Counted from the stretch's first letter, positions 17,929 through 26,865 are shown. The stretch is DNA of 50,137 nt from Lachnospiraceae bacterium (GCA_009911175.1 QXWX01000054.1:1-50137); one strand, 5' to 3'. Notes: generated by a model from the sequence alone, not told the origin. Made by a program: numbers and translations.

Positions 17929-19917
17929 CTAATTCTGATTCCGGAACTGCACCGGTGTCAGGCCGTACATTTTCTTAAAGATCCGATTAAAATGCTCTAC
18001 ATTCTGATAGCCTACGGATTCCGCGATGCTTTCCACTGTCGCATTGCCGCTTTTCAACATTGCCCGGGCTTTTTTCATCCGCACCTTTTTCAGAATATCC
18101 CCGAAGGTCTCCCCGGATTTTTCTTTGATATACTTGGAAAGATAGGGCTTGGAAAGATAAAATTCTTCCGCAAGGTCATCCAGCGTCACGGTCTTATAAT
18201 TTGCGTAAATATAATTGGTGATCTGCAGGAGCCGCTCATCCTTACTCTCCTCCCTGCTTTTGATCTCCTCAATCTTATTTACCGCAACCTCCAGAGCCGC
18301 GATGGACGCTTTGATGATATCCGGGTCGATCCCGACGCCCCAATATTTTTTCCCGTTGCAGATGATCCCCACATAAGCTACCGCCTTGGAGGAAGACCCC
18401 TTTGTCATGGAATGCTCTTCATAGACCGACAGCTCGTAGCTGATATCAAAATAATGCTTGATCGCGTTGCTGACCGCATCCAGGCGTCCGTTTCCCACTC
18501 CGGTAATGACTTGCTGTTTCCCGCCGTGCAGAATGGTCGCGGAAGCCACAATACCGTCCTCCTGCTTGAAATGGCACTCCTCCAGGGTAAACACATTCTT
18601 CGCGTTGATATAGTGGTCCTCGAATATCTGGTAGATCCATTCCGGGGACAGCTCCTTATGCGCTTTGTCGGAGACATCCTTCACCAGATACCCCACTTCC
18701 TCCCGCATCTTCTGCGGCAGGCTGATGCCGAAGTTCTGTTTTAATATGTAATTTACGCCGCCCTTTCCGGACTGGCTGTTGATCCGGATCACGTCTGAAT
18801 CGTATCTTCTGCCCACATCCTTCGGATCAATGGGAAGATAGGGGACGCACCACTGCTCCGTGTTTCCGTCCTCCCTCCATGCCATTCCCTTTGCAATGGC
18901 ATCCTGGTGCGATCCGGAAAATGCAGTGAATACAAGTTCTCCCGCATAAGGCTGACGGGGAGAAACATGCATTCTTGTGAGCCGTTCATAGACCTCGCTG
19001 ATCTCGCTCATGTTGGAGAAATCCAGTCCCGGGTCTACTCCGTGGGAAAACATATTCATTGCCAGCGTGATGATATCCACGTTCCCGGTCCGCTCTCCGT
19101 TTCCAAAAAGAGTTCCCTCGATCCGGTCTGCCCCTGCCAGGATCCCAAGCTCCGCCGTAGCCACGCCGGTTCCCCGGTCATTGTGGGGGTGAAGGCTGAT
19201 GATCGTATTTTCCCGGTATTTCATATACTTGTTGAAATATTCCACCTGGCTCGCAAATACATGGGGAAGGGCATTTTCCACGGTTGCCGGAAGGTTGATG
19301 ATGGCCTTGTTCTCCGGGGTGGGCTGCCATACGTCCAGTACCGCGTTGCACACCTCCATGGCGTACTCCATCTCCGTACCGGAAAAGCTCTCCGGACTGT
19401 ATTCAAAGGTAAAGTTTCCTTCCGTCTCCTCCGCCAGCTCCTTCAAAAGCTTCGCGCCGTCGATGGCGATCTGCTTCACCTGCTCCTGATCCTTCCGGAA
19501 AACCTGCTCCCGCTGCGCTACGGAAGTAGAATTGTATACATGTATCACTGCATGCGGAGCACCCTTGACCGCCTCAAAGGTCCGCTTGATGATATGCTCC
19601 CTGGCCTGGGTCAGCACCTGGACTGTCACATCCTCCGGGATCATATCGCGCTCAATCAGTGTACGCATAAACTGGTACTCTGTCTCCGAGGCCGCCGGAA
19701 ATCCGACTTCGATCTCTTTGAATCCCACATCCACAAGCATCTGGAAAAACTCCACCTTTTCGTCCAGGCTCATGGGCTCAATCAATGCCTGGTTGCCGTC
19801 CCGCAGATCCACGCTGCACCAGGTCGGCGGGTGGTTGATATAGTCCTTTTTCACCCAGTCATAACAGTCTACCGGCGGCATAAAATAAGTCCGTGCGTAC
19901 TTTTCATAATTCTTCAT
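17929..19917 (-). CDS. leuA: 2-isopropylmalate synthase fused to a C-terminal AraC-type DNA-binding domain
   Basis: Residues 1-550 form a LeuA of the longer type: the aldolase-like catalytic domain has LRDGNQAL (38-45), VGFPAAS and the metal-binding HPHND (243-247). The regulatory/dimer domain runs at about 437-550 (ITGVGNGRLDAVSNAIKHYF), the usual leucine-sensing part. After a short charged linker (550-560) come about 100 residues of an AraC/XylS domain: first HTH LDDLAEEFYLSKPYLSKYI, second HTH VESIAESVGYQNVEHFNRIF, and the closing YGLTPVQFR. The frame is uninterrupted from 19917 to 17929, with AAGGAGA before the ATG. The enzyme makes 2-isopropylmalate from 2-oxoisovalerate and acetyl-CoA. 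A DNA-binding tail is unusual and suggests a leucine-responsive enzyme-regulator; that is inference. No other leu gene is adjacent. Confidence 0.93.
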   Translation of the reverse strand: MKNYEKYARTYFMPPVDCYDWVKKDYINHPPTWCSVDLRDGNQALIEPMSLDEKVEFFQMLVDVGFKEIEVGFPAASETEYQFMRTLIERDMIPEDVTVQVLTQAREHIIKRTFEAVKGAPHAVIHVYNSTSVAQREQVFRKDQEQVKQIAIDGAKLLKELAEETEGNFTFEYSPESFSGTEMEYAMEVCNAVLDVWQPTPENKAIINLPATVENALPHVFASQVEYFNKYMKYRENTIISLHPHNDRGTGVATAELGILAGADRIEGTLFGNGERTGNVDIITLAMNMFSHGVDPGLDFSNMSEISEVYERLTRMHVSPRQPYAGELVFTAFSGSHQDAIAKGMAWREDGNTEQWCVPYLPIDPKDVGRRYDSDVIRINSQSGKGGVNYILKQNFGISLPQKMREEVGYLVKDVSDKAHKELSPEWIYQIFEDHYINAKNVFTLEECHFKQEDGIVASATILHGGKQQVITGVGNGRLDAVSNAIKHYFDISYELSVYEEHSMTKGSSSKAVAYVGIICNGKKYWGVGIDPDIIKASIAALEVAVNKIEEIKSREESKDERLLQITNYIYANYKTVTLDDLAEEFYLSKPYLSKYIKEKSGETFGDILKKVRMKKARAMLKSGNATVESIAESVGYQNVEHFNRIFKKMYGLTPVQFRNQN

Positions 19918-19932
19918 GGTAACATCTCCTTA

Positions 19933-20036
19933 TATTTTATCAATCATTTTGTCTTATTTTATCTTCGCTTATACTATCACATCCAGGGTATATAATCCAG
20001 TGACATTTTTAATCATTTTTATTGATGTATTTTATC
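19933..20036. promoter_or_regulatory. Three copies of TATTTTATC upstream of leuA
   Basis: Exact copies are at 19933-19941, 19955-19963 and 20028-20036; the first two starts are 22 bp apart, two helical turns. AATCATTTT precedes the second copy by 4 nt and the third by 8 nt. Spaced direct repeats are typical AraC-family sites, so these could be operators for the leuA fusion protein. The region is AT-rich, so chance is a real alternative. Confidence 0.35.
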
Positions 20037-20049
20037 ATCCCAGTTCACT

Positions 20050-20125
20050 CGTTTATGAACAAAAATAGCCGCAAAGCAGCGGGAAAGCAGCGAAGATGAG
20101 TTTTGCGAATGGCGCAGAGTAAACG
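20050..20125. repeat. Structured repeat, copy A (related to 27779-27860)
   Basis: It shares ATGAACAAAAA, a GC-rich hairpin core and TTTTGCGAATGG with the segment at 27779-27860. CGTTTA and TAAACG arms close it. On the minus strand the core hairpin is followed by CTATTTTTG, so it may act as the terminator of the carboxypeptidase gene ending at 20133. Confidence 0.45.
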
Positions 20126-20132
20126 CCTTCTC

Positions 20133-21485
20133 TCACACCCTCATGAAAAAAATCTCCCCAAGCTTTTCCAGACACCATCGGTAATCGCGAACCTCCACCG
20201 CTTCGTCCGCAATGATCTTCCGGGTGAAAAGCACCTCGTCTCCCAGCATATAGAAGATTTTTCCGACAGGATCGCCTTCTGAGACAGGCGCGTCCAGACT
20301 CTCCTCCTTTTCTACATGAACCAAGATCTCATCGTCATCCCGAAGCAGGATCTTTTTCCCCACTCCCTCAGGACTTTCATCCCCGTCCGTCTGCGTCCCG
20401 CTGCCTTCGCCCTGTCCGGCAATAGTATGTACCGAAGCGGTCCCGTTGAAACGGTTACCATCCGGGATGCCGCCCTGGACAGGCACCGTGCCGGTATCCA
20501 CATCCCTGCATACCTCCTGATAATGAAAGAAATCGATTCCGTAGGTCATCAGCTTTTTGGTGTCCGCCCACTTATAGCCTTTATTGTTGGGCCACCCGCA
20601 TGCCAGAAGACTGACGATAAAGGTGCGGTCATCCCTTTGAAGCGCCCCGATATAGCAGTAGCCCGCCTCCCCAGTAAAACCGGTCTTTCCGGAAAGAGCC
20701 CCTTCCATCATTTTCAGGAATGCATTGTGGTTATTGCAGGAAAAGCCGCGGCTGCCGTCTATGTTGGTAAACTCATAGCTTTCTGTCCGGGTAATCTCCA
20801 GAAACACGCTTTTCTGTGGAGAATCCATAATGCAGTATTTCATGATCCGGGCCAGGTCCTCTGCCGTCGTATGATGGGAGCCTTCCTCATCCGAGGCATC
20901 CAGTCCGTTGGGCGTGACAAAATGGGTCTGGGTGCATCCGGCCTGTCTGGCCTTTTCGTTCATCATGTCCGCGAAGCCCTCCACACTGGTCCCGATATGC
21001 TCCGCAATGACAACCGCCGCGTCGTTATGAGATTCCAGCATCAGGGAATACAGAAGGTGCCTGAGCTGGAACTGCTCCCCTTCCCGGACACCCAGATGGA
21101 CCTCCGGCTGCGACGCCGCCCTGGCGCTGGCAGTCACCGTATCATCCAGATTGCCGTTTTCCAGCGCAAGGATACAGGTCATGATCTTGGTGGTACTGGC
21201 CATGGCCCGCTCCTCCTGTCCATTTTTCGCAAACAAAATACGCCCGCTGTCCGCATCCATCAATACCGCTGACTGGGCGTATAATCCTTCTGGTTCTTTG
21301 ATCTCCTTCTCAGGCTCTGCATGGACCTCCGCAGTTGTAGTTATCCACATCGCCGCGCATAAAATCAGACATATCCCGCACTTTTTCACCATTTTTCGGA
21401 AGTTATCCACACTCTTTTCCGCTTTTTCCACAAGTTTTCCACATTCCAAATTCATTTTCATCCTGCACAAAACTCCGTGATACAC
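20133..21485 (-). CDS. Serine D-alanyl-D-alanine carboxypeptidase (penicillin-binding protein, S11 family)
   Basis: Trims the terminal D-alanine of peptidoglycan stem peptides outside the membrane. The active-site motifs are MASTTKIMT (SxxK), ESHNDAA (SxN) and SGKTGFTGEAG (KTG), followed by a beta-rich C-terminal domain. A signal peptide is clear from MVKKCGICLILCAAMWI to about VHAEP. The start is uncertain: the frame opens at a GTG (21485), ATGs occur at 21461, 21455 and 21392, and only 21392 places the signal peptide at the N-terminus, but without a good ribosome site. It follows scpB; Bacillus subtilis similarly has dacB next to scpAB. Four DnaA-box-like 9-mers lie in the 5' part. Confidence 0.9.
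   Translation of the reverse strand: MYHGVLCRMKMNLECGKLVEKAEKSVDNFRKMVKKCGICLILCAAMWITTTAEVHAEPEKEIKEPEGLYAQSAVLMDADSGRILFAKNGQEERAMASTTKIMTCILALENGNLDDTVTASARAASQPEVHLGVREGEQFQLRHLLYSLMLESHNDAAVVIAEHIGTSVEGFADMMNEKARQAGCTQTHFVTPNGLDASDEEGSHHTTAEDLARIMKYCIMDSPQKSVFLEITRTESYEFTNIDGSRGFSCNNHNAFLKMMEGALSGKTGFTGEAGYCYIGALQRDDRTFIVSLLACGWPNNKGYKWADTKKLMTYGIDFFHYQEVCRDVDTGTVPVQGGIPDGNRFNGTASVHTIAGQGEGSGTQTDGDESPEGVGKKILLRDDDEILVHVEKEESLDAPVSEGDPVGKIFYMLGDEVLFTRKIIADEAVEVRDYRWCLEKLGEIFFMRV
21341..21443 (+). promoter_or_regulatory. Cluster of four DnaA-box-like sequences
   Basis: TTATCCACA, the strict DnaA box, occurs at 21341-21349 and 21403-21411. TTTTCCACA, one base off, occurs at 21424-21432 and 21435-21443. 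All are in the same orientation within 103 bp, inside the 5' end of the carboxypeptidase frame or its leader. No dnaA or dnaN is nearby, so this is not evidence of an origin. Confidence 0.4.
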
Positions 21486-21653
21486 GCTTTATCCTATATG
21501 TATGACTGTCTGTCTTTTCTTAGAACTTATGGAAACAGCATGCATTCATTATGATACAGGCCCCGGCATTTTTATGTATTTCAGATCTGCGATGGTTGCT
21601 TCGGCCCGCCTGCTGTCTGTCACATAATCAGATGTATATGTTACGATGCTTCT

Positions 21654-22256
21654 TCAGATGTCCAGCTGCAGCTGTGCCTCATCCTCCGCCTCTTCCTTAA
21701 AGTGCGCGATCTGCTCCTCATCCAGAGTCGGCAGCTCATCCAGCGACTGCAGGCCGAACCTCCGGAAAAACTCCTGCGTGGTGCCGAACTGGATCGGCCG
21801 CCCCGGCGCATCCAGCCGACCCACCTCTTCGATCAGCCCGTACTCAATCAGCTTATTGACCGCATGATCCGTCTTGACCCCCCGGATCTTGTCGATCTCC
21901 AGCCTGGTCACCGGCTGCTTATAGGCCACGATAGACAGGGCTTCCAGCATCACATCCGTCAGGACATAGCGCTTCGGCTGCTTTGCGATGCGGATCAGAT
22001 ACTCATAGGCATTCTTTTTGGTGCACATCTGAAAGGAGTCGTCCATCTCCAGGATCTGGATACCCCGGTCTTCCTTTTTATATCGGTCCATCATATTGTG
22101 GATCAGCTTTCGGGTCGTTTCCTCATCATGCTCAATCGCAGACGCGATCCTGCTCAATTCCACGGAATCGCCCATCGTAAACAGAATCGCCTCAATGATC
22201 CCCTGCATCTTTCTTATTTCCATCGGCTTCAATTGTTCCTTTCTGTCTTCCGCCAT
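21654..22256 (-). CDS. scpB: Segregation and condensation protein B
   Basis: Winged-helix kleisin-interacting subunit of the SMC-ScpAB condensin. The 200 residues include IRKMQGIIEAILFTMGDSV, the central KRYVLTDVMLEALSIVAYKQPVTRLEI and GRPIQFGTTQEFFRRFGL, all characteristic. It follows scpA after about 104 bp, and the carboxypeptidase gene follows it. The ribosome site is weak. Confidence 0.95.
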   Translation of the reverse strand: MAEDRKEQLKPMEIRKMQGIIEAILFTMGDSVELSRIASAIEHDEETTRKLIHNMMDRYKKEDRGIQILEMDDSFQMCTKKNAYEYLIRIAKQPKRYVLTDVMLEALSIVAYKQPVTRLEIDKIRGVKTDHAVNKLIEYGLIEEVGRLDAPGRPIQFGTTQEFFRRFGLQSLDELPTLDEEQIAHFKEEAEDEAQLQLDI

Positions 22257-22360
22257 CAGCCCACCCGCCTTTGCCTTCTGATATCCGTTCTGTATCTTTA
22301 GAATCTGCCGTGAGTATATTTTTACGCTGATTCTTTAGCAGATACATCGGCAATTCTTTT

Positions 22361-23104
22361 TTATAACGTGGATTCGATCAGGATCTCTCCAAATGTATTT
22401 TCCTGGATTGCCCGGATCGCCCCGGTCTTCATCAATTCCAGGATCGCAAGAAATGTTACGACCAGATGCATGGTACTCTTCTGCCCTTCCAGAAGCTGCC
22501 GGAAGCTGAACTTCCGGTGATGTTTCGCATAGCCCTCCACAAATGCGATCTTGGACGGAAGGGGCACTTCCTCCTTTTCGATCCTGCCGAATTTGCTTCG
22601 GACCGGATCGATCTTGTTATTCTGCCGTTTCATGACATCCCGGAAGATCCTGCCGAGCCGGGAAACCGTCACATCTGCCAGCAGCGCGTCCAGGTCAACC
22701 GGTTCTTCGTACTCCCGGACCTCTTCCGGAATGGTGGATTTCCTGAACAGTACCAGATCCGCGTCAAGCTGCCTGTCCTTCAGTTCAAACGCGATATATT
22801 TGTACATCTTATATTGAAGGAGCTGTTCCACCAGCTCCTGCCTCGGGTCTTCCTCCTCCCCTTCCTCATTGACTTCCTTCGGAAGGAGCATGCGGCATTT
22901 GATATCCAGAAGCGTAGCTGCCATGACAAGAAATTCACTCATCACATTCAGGTCCGCGCGCTGCATCTGCCGGATGTAGTCCATATACTGGTTCGTGATC
23001 TCCACGATCGGTATATCGTAGATGTCTATTTTGTTCTTATCAATCAAATGCAGGAGCAGGTCCAAAGGCCCTTCAAATACTTCCAGTTTTACAGGTATCC
23101 CCAT
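22361..23104 (-). CDS. scpA: Segregation and condensation protein A (kleisin)
   Basis: Kleisin bridging the SMC heads in bacterial condensin. It starts with MGIPVKLEVFEGPLDLLLHLIDKNKIDIYDIPI, the family signature, and ends with a winged helix (AILELMKTGAIRAIQENTFGEI). The product is 247 residues. ATG 23104 is chosen because AGGGGGAGA lies 6 nt upstream; the frame extends to 23155 without support. It is in an operon-like run metallophosphoesterase-scpA-scpB-carboxypeptidase. Confidence 0.96.
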   Translation of the reverse strand: MGIPVKLEVFEGPLDLLLHLIDKNKIDIYDIPIVEITNQYMDYIRQMQRADLNVMSEFLVMAATLLDIKCRMLLPKEVNEEGEEEDPRQELVEQLLQYKMYKYIAFELKDRQLDADLVLFRKSTIPEEVREYEEPVDLDALLADVTVSRLGRIFRDVMKRQNNKIDPVRSKFGRIEKEEVPLPSKIAFVEGYAKHHRKFSFRQLLEGQKSTMHLVVTFLAILELMKTGAIRAIQENTFGEILIESTL

Positions 23105-23185
23105 GTAAATCTCCCCCTCTATCCATAACTTGTGCCTTTGTCGTTTCCAACGCAAACAGTTCTTTTCACCCGCGCGGTTGGACGT

Positions 23186-24115
23186 CTATATATGGAGCAC
23201 CACGACCTCCGCCGGATTGAACACGCGCAGATTGACGGTATGGGTTCCCAGTCCTTTGCTGACCACCACCGTCGTACCGTCCTCTACGGTCATCTCCCCT
23301 GAGTACTTCGGAAACAAAGTTGCCTGGGGGGTCACAACCCCTCGCCAGCCTGGAATCCGCAGAACGCCTCCGTGCAGATGCCCGCACAGCACCAGGTTGG
23401 CGCCCCACTCCTTATAAGCCGGGACATAGGCCGGATTGTGGGCCAGCAGGATCTGATACCGGCTTTTGTCTGCTGGTCCGGCCAGTTTTCTAATATCTCT
23501 TCCTGTCACAGATGCCTTTCGGGTATCCCATGCCGGGCGAAATCCACCCCTTCCGCAGGAGCAGAAGCCATGGGTTGCCTTATGGGTATAAGTATCCAGC
23601 GGAAGCGCCAGACCGGTAATCCTGATTTTTCTTCCGGACAGCGTAACATCGGCAGATTCATTTTCCAGAAAATGGATACCTGCCGCTGTCAGTTTCTTCC
23701 TATAATAATACAACACATCCCCGTACTTTTCCACCTGGCTTTTCAGCCGCTGCTCATGATTGCCCAGGGCATAATATACCGGAGCGATCTCCGGAAGCCG
23801 ACGGATAAAATCCAAGGCGTGCTCCGGCGAAGCATTCTTTTTCCCGATCAGCATATCCCCGCCGATCAGGATCAGTCCCGGCCTGGCCTTGCGAATCTTT
23901 TCCAGCAAGATGTCATTTTGGCTGCCGTATACCCGGTTATGCAAATCGCTTAAAAATACGATCCTGTTTTCATTCGTGGGTCCATTTGGATGCTGATTAG
24001 AACGTTCCGGATGGTAATGTGTCATCCGGAAGCCGCGGCATTCCCTCGTGCCCTCTCCCAACACCAGGAAAAATAATCCGGCGCCTGAAAGGGCTATTTT
24101 TTTCCACCATTTCAT
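23186..24115 (-). CDS. Membrane-anchored metallophosphoesterase (YkuE-like)
   Basis: Calcineurin-fold dimetal phosphoesterase. The 309 residues begin with a short hydrophobic segment (MKWWKKIALSGAGLFFLVLG), giving a membrane anchor or signal. The metal-binding motifs are in order: FLSDLHN, LIGGDM, ALGNHEQR, LLAHNPAY and LCGHLHGG. The substrate is unknown; relatives act on phospholipid precursors or nucleotides. It ends 81 bp before scpA in the same direction. Confidence 0.9.
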   Translation of the reverse strand: MKWWKKIALSGAGLFFLVLGEGTRECRGFRMTHYHPERSNQHPNGPTNENRIVFLSDLHNRVYGSQNDILLEKIRKARPGLILIGGDMLIGKKNASPEHALDFIRRLPEIAPVYYALGNHEQRLKSQVEKYGDVLYYYRKKLTAAGIHFLENESADVTLSGRKIRITGLALPLDTYTHKATHGFCSCGRGGFRPAWDTRKASVTGRDIRKLAGPADKSRYQILLAHNPAYVPAYKEWGANLVLCGHLHGGVLRIPGWRGVVTPQATLFPKYSGEMTVEDGTTVVVSKGLGTHTVNLRVFNPAEVVVLHI

Positions 24116-24239
24116 ACAGATTCCTCATTTTTCGTTACCGCTGTATTCTGACCGGAGCCCACAGCAACAGCAGCTGATTCCTTAAGGCCAATCGTACGAT
24201 CGGCCCTTTTACTGTATTGTTCCTGCCTTTGAATTCTGT

Positions 24240-24890
24240 TTATTCCTGTCCCTGCACGATTGCCGCGCCGGAGCTTGTACCCAATCTGTTGGCGCCGGCT
24301 TCCACCATGGCTCTGGCATCCTCCAGAGTACGGATCCCGCCGGAGGCCTTCACTCCCATATCGTGCCCTACGGTCCTACGCATCAGGGCCACATCCTCCG
24401 TCGTTGCTCCGCCCTTGGAAAATCCGGTGGATGTTTTCACAAAATCAGCTCCGCATTCTCTGCAGATCCGGCAGGCTTTGATCTTCTCTTCGTCCGTAAG
24501 CAGACAGGTCTCCAGGATCACCTTGACCTTCGCCCTACCCTTTGCCGTTTCCACAACCGAGGAAATGTCCTGCTTTACATATTCCCAATCTCCGCTCTTG
24601 ATCATTCCGATATGGATCACCATATCCAGCTCCGCGGCGCCATCCCGGATCGCCTGCTCTGCCTCCGCCGCCTTACCGGCCGTAGACATGGCGCCCAGCG
24701 GAAATCCGATCACCGTGCATACCGCCACATCACTGTCCTTCAAAAGCCGGGCACAATAATAGACAAAGCTGGAATTTACACAGACCGAATGGAAGCCGTA
24801 CTTCATCGCTTCTTTACATAGCTGCTCCACCTGTTCCTTGGTTGCCTGGGGGGCCAGTATCGTATGATCAATCAAAGCTCCGTAATCCAT
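24240..24890 (-). CDS. deoC: Deoxyribose-phosphate aldolase
   Basis: Cleaves 2-deoxyribose 5-phosphate to glyceraldehyde 3-phosphate and acetaldehyde in deoxynucleoside catabolism. [18 protein letters not shown], the Schiff-base lysine in [15 protein letters not shown] and the second lysine in [14 protein letters not shown] are all present. The length is about 216 residues, normal for the short family. ATG 24890 is 9 nt from GGAGG and is preferred to the ATG at 24896. No deo operon partners are adjacent. The acetaldehyde formed could feed the alcohol dehydrogenase, but that link is inference. Confidence 0.95.
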   Translation of the reverse strand: MDYGALIDHTILAPQATKEQVEQLCKEAMKYGFHSVCVNSSFVYYCARLLKDSDVAVCTVIGFPLGAMSTAGKAAEAEQAIRDGAAELDMVIHIGMIKSGDWEYVKQDISSVVETAKGRAKVKVILETCLLTDEEKIKACRICRECGADFVKTSTGFSKGGATTEDVALMRRTVGHDMGVKASGGIRTLEDARAMVEAGANRLGTSSGAAIVQGQE

Positions 24891-25113
24891 CTTCATTTTC
24901 CTCCGTATTTTTATTATTTTATGTATGGTCTGCGCAAATTGTATACACGCATACTTTGTTGTGTTTTTTCCATATTATAAGCCGAATTCATATCTGCTCC
25001 CGCCTGCAGTCCACAATCAGACCGTAAACAGCAATGTGCGAATCAACTACTATATCCTACCATTTTTTCCCCATAAAGTAAAGAACCCTTTTATTTTTCC
25101 CGTTTTCCGCCTC

Positions 25114-25160
25114 AAAAAGCAGAGTGTGCTCTTTTATTTGCAGAGCACACTCTGCTTTTT
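25114..25160. terminator. Strong terminator downstream of the second carboxypeptidase gene
   Basis: A perfect 18-bp stem (25114-25131 with 25143-25160) begins with five A and ends with five T, so it works on both strands. It starts 17 bp past the stop codon at 25178. The remaining 24897-25113 stretch is AT-rich and should hold the deoC promoter, which I could not place. Confidence 0.92.
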
Positions 25161-25177
25161 ATAATATATTTAATCTC

Positions 25178-26509
25178 CTATGCCCGGAACTGCCCCATCA
25201 TTTTGATCAGATAATCCAGAAATCCTGCTTTTTCCACATCCTCGCTCACCAGAATATCAATACTGCCGATCTCCTTTCCATTAAGGATATAGGAAACGCA
25301 ACCTGCTCGGTCTCCTTTTTTCACAGGCGCCTGCACGGATTCTTCCATTTTATATTCTTTGGTGATGGCCGATAAATCTGCCCCTTCCGTATCCAGCCAG
25401 GTAAAGATCCCTCCGTATTCACAGGACACGGTATCCTCCGCTCCCCCTGCCACCGCGACTTCTCCCAAAGGCTCTAAGTCTTCATCCCTGTAGATCTGGC
25501 ATTTCCCAAATCCATGATTCAGAAGCGCGGTAGCGTCTTTAAATCTGGTCTTGGAATCATCCGCCGCCATGATAACGGCGATCAGCTCCACATCCCCTTT
25601 CTTTGCGGTGGCTGAAACACAGAATTTTGCCAGTCCGGTGGACCCTGTTTTCAGGCCGGTCGTATACTCATACTGGCGGACCAGCTTATTCGTGTTGGTA
25701 AGCCCAAATTCGCTGCTGCCCTTCCTGGTGGTATGGGTGATATTTTCCATCCAGATCATACAGTAATCATGGATCTGGGGATATTTTGTGATCAGCTCCC
25801 GGGACATCAGGGCTATATCCCGCGCGGTGGTCACATGTCCGTCCGTATCCAGGCCGTTGCAGTTGACAAACTGAGTATTTTTCATGCCCAGCCCCTTCGC
25901 CCGTTCATTCATCTGCCGGACAAACTCTTCTTCGCTGCCGGCTATGTATTCCGACATGGCCACACAGGCATCGTTCGCGCTCGCTACGGAAATACATTTC
26001 AGCATCGTATCCACAGTCTGCGTCTCTCCCGGCTCCAGATAGACCTGGGAGCCCCCCATGGAAGCCGCGTATTCCGAAACCGTCACCTCATCCTCCAGCT
26101 TGATCTTCCCGCTTTCCAATGCGTCAAAAATCAGGAGCATGGTCATGACCTTTGTCACGCTTGCAGGAGGCCGTGCGGTATCCGCATCCTTTTCATAGAT
26201 CACGCTTCCCGTGGACGCCTCCATCAAGATTGCCGATGGGGCGCTGATCTGCGGCCCTCCTGTATGTTCCGCCGTATCCGCCTCCGCATTGGTTTCCGTC
26301 CCCGCATCTGCGTCTGCTTTCTGCTCCTCGCTGTCTGACGCCGTGTCCTGCTTTGCATCCCTCTCTACTGTCTCTTCATGAAGAATATGTACATCCTGCG
26401 CATACACGTCTGTATTGCCGCTGTTTTGTCCTGATATCAGGTATCCTGTAAATGATACGTCTCCTGTCACCGTCAGCAAACTCAACAGTACTGCCAGAAA
26501 TGCTTTCAT
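25178..26509 (-). CDS. Serine D-alanyl-D-alanine carboxypeptidase (S11 family), second copy
   Basis: A secreted or membrane-attached peptidoglycan carboxypeptidase of 443 residues. The signal peptide is MKAFLAVLLSLLTVTGDVSFTG, then an acidic Glu/Asp/Ala-rich linker (about residues 45-85) not usual in the family, then the catalytic domain. That domain has PPASVTKVMT (SxxK), SVASANDA (SxN) and GLKTGSTGLAKF (KTG), followed by a C-terminal domain ending in an amphipathic stretch (FLDYLIKMMGQF) that may attach to the membrane. GGAGGGAG precedes the ATG. Only moderately similar to the 20133-21485 protein, so a paralogue rather than a recent duplicate. Confidence 0.92.
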   Translation of the reverse strand: MKAFLAVLLSLLTVTGDVSFTGYLISGQNSGNTDVYAQDVHILHEETVERDAKQDTASDSEEQKADADAGTETNAEADTAEHTGGPQISAPSAILMEASTGSVIYEKDADTARPPASVTKVMTMLLIFDALESGKIKLEDEVTVSEYAASMGGSQVYLEPGETQTVDTMLKCISVASANDACVAMSEYIAGSEEEFVRQMNERAKGLGMKNTQFVNCNGLDTDGHVTTARDIALMSRELITKYPQIHDYCMIWMENITHTTRKGSSEFGLTNTNKLVRQYEYTTGLKTGSTGLAKFCVSATAKKGDVELIAVIMAADDSKTRFKDATALLNHGFGKCQIYRDEDLEPLGEVAVAGGAEDTVSCEYGGIFTWLDTEGADLSAITKEYKMEESVQAPVKKGDRAGCVSYILNGKEIGSIDILVSEDVEKAGFLDYLIKMMGQFRA

Positions 26510-26702
26510 AAAAAGCTCCCTCCGTTATATCGTCTATTCACAATATAGTGTACAGAAACGCTTTTTAGAACATTTTCCTGTTTGTTTCTGTAATTGTCAG
26601 CGTATTTTTAACCAATGCGGCAGCTTTTGATCACGCAACACAGTTTACCCGGATTTTACTGACAACAAACTTCCATATTTTCTATTGCTCTTGCCGCCAT
26701 GT

Positions 26703-26865
26703 TATATATCGTTACATGTCACACCCCGACCAATCACCACGCTGATTGGTCGGGAGGATGCACATAAGAGCTGGTATTCAGGCCGTCCATTGCCGTAGGC
26801 AATTTAAAATGACGGCCTGAGTTACAGGGCACGCCTGGTCAAGGTGTGACCTGTAACTATATATC
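26703..26865 (+). mobile_element. 147-bp miniature element, copy 1, with 8-bp target duplication
   Basis: The element spans 26711-26857 and is flanked by TATATATC on both sides (26703-26710, 26858-26865). Terminal inverted repeats GTTACATGTCACACC and GGTGTGACCTGTAAC match at 14 of 15 positions. Inside are a 12-bp hairpin (26725-26736 with 26743-26754), a second hairpin (26778-26787 with 26811-26820) and the 37-nt right-end hairpin (26821-26857). No coding capacity. It lies between the second carboxypeptidase and the PilZ gene; the rest of 26510-26932 shows only the flanking promoters. Confidence 0.88.

Noticed and set aside
21341..21443. Replication origin
   Set aside because: DnaA boxes are present, but there is no dnaA, dnaN or AT-rich unwinding region nearby.
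24186..24205. Terminator of deoC
   Set aside because: A near-palindromic GGCC-ended stem exists, but the minus strand continues with TTAAGG rather than a T run.
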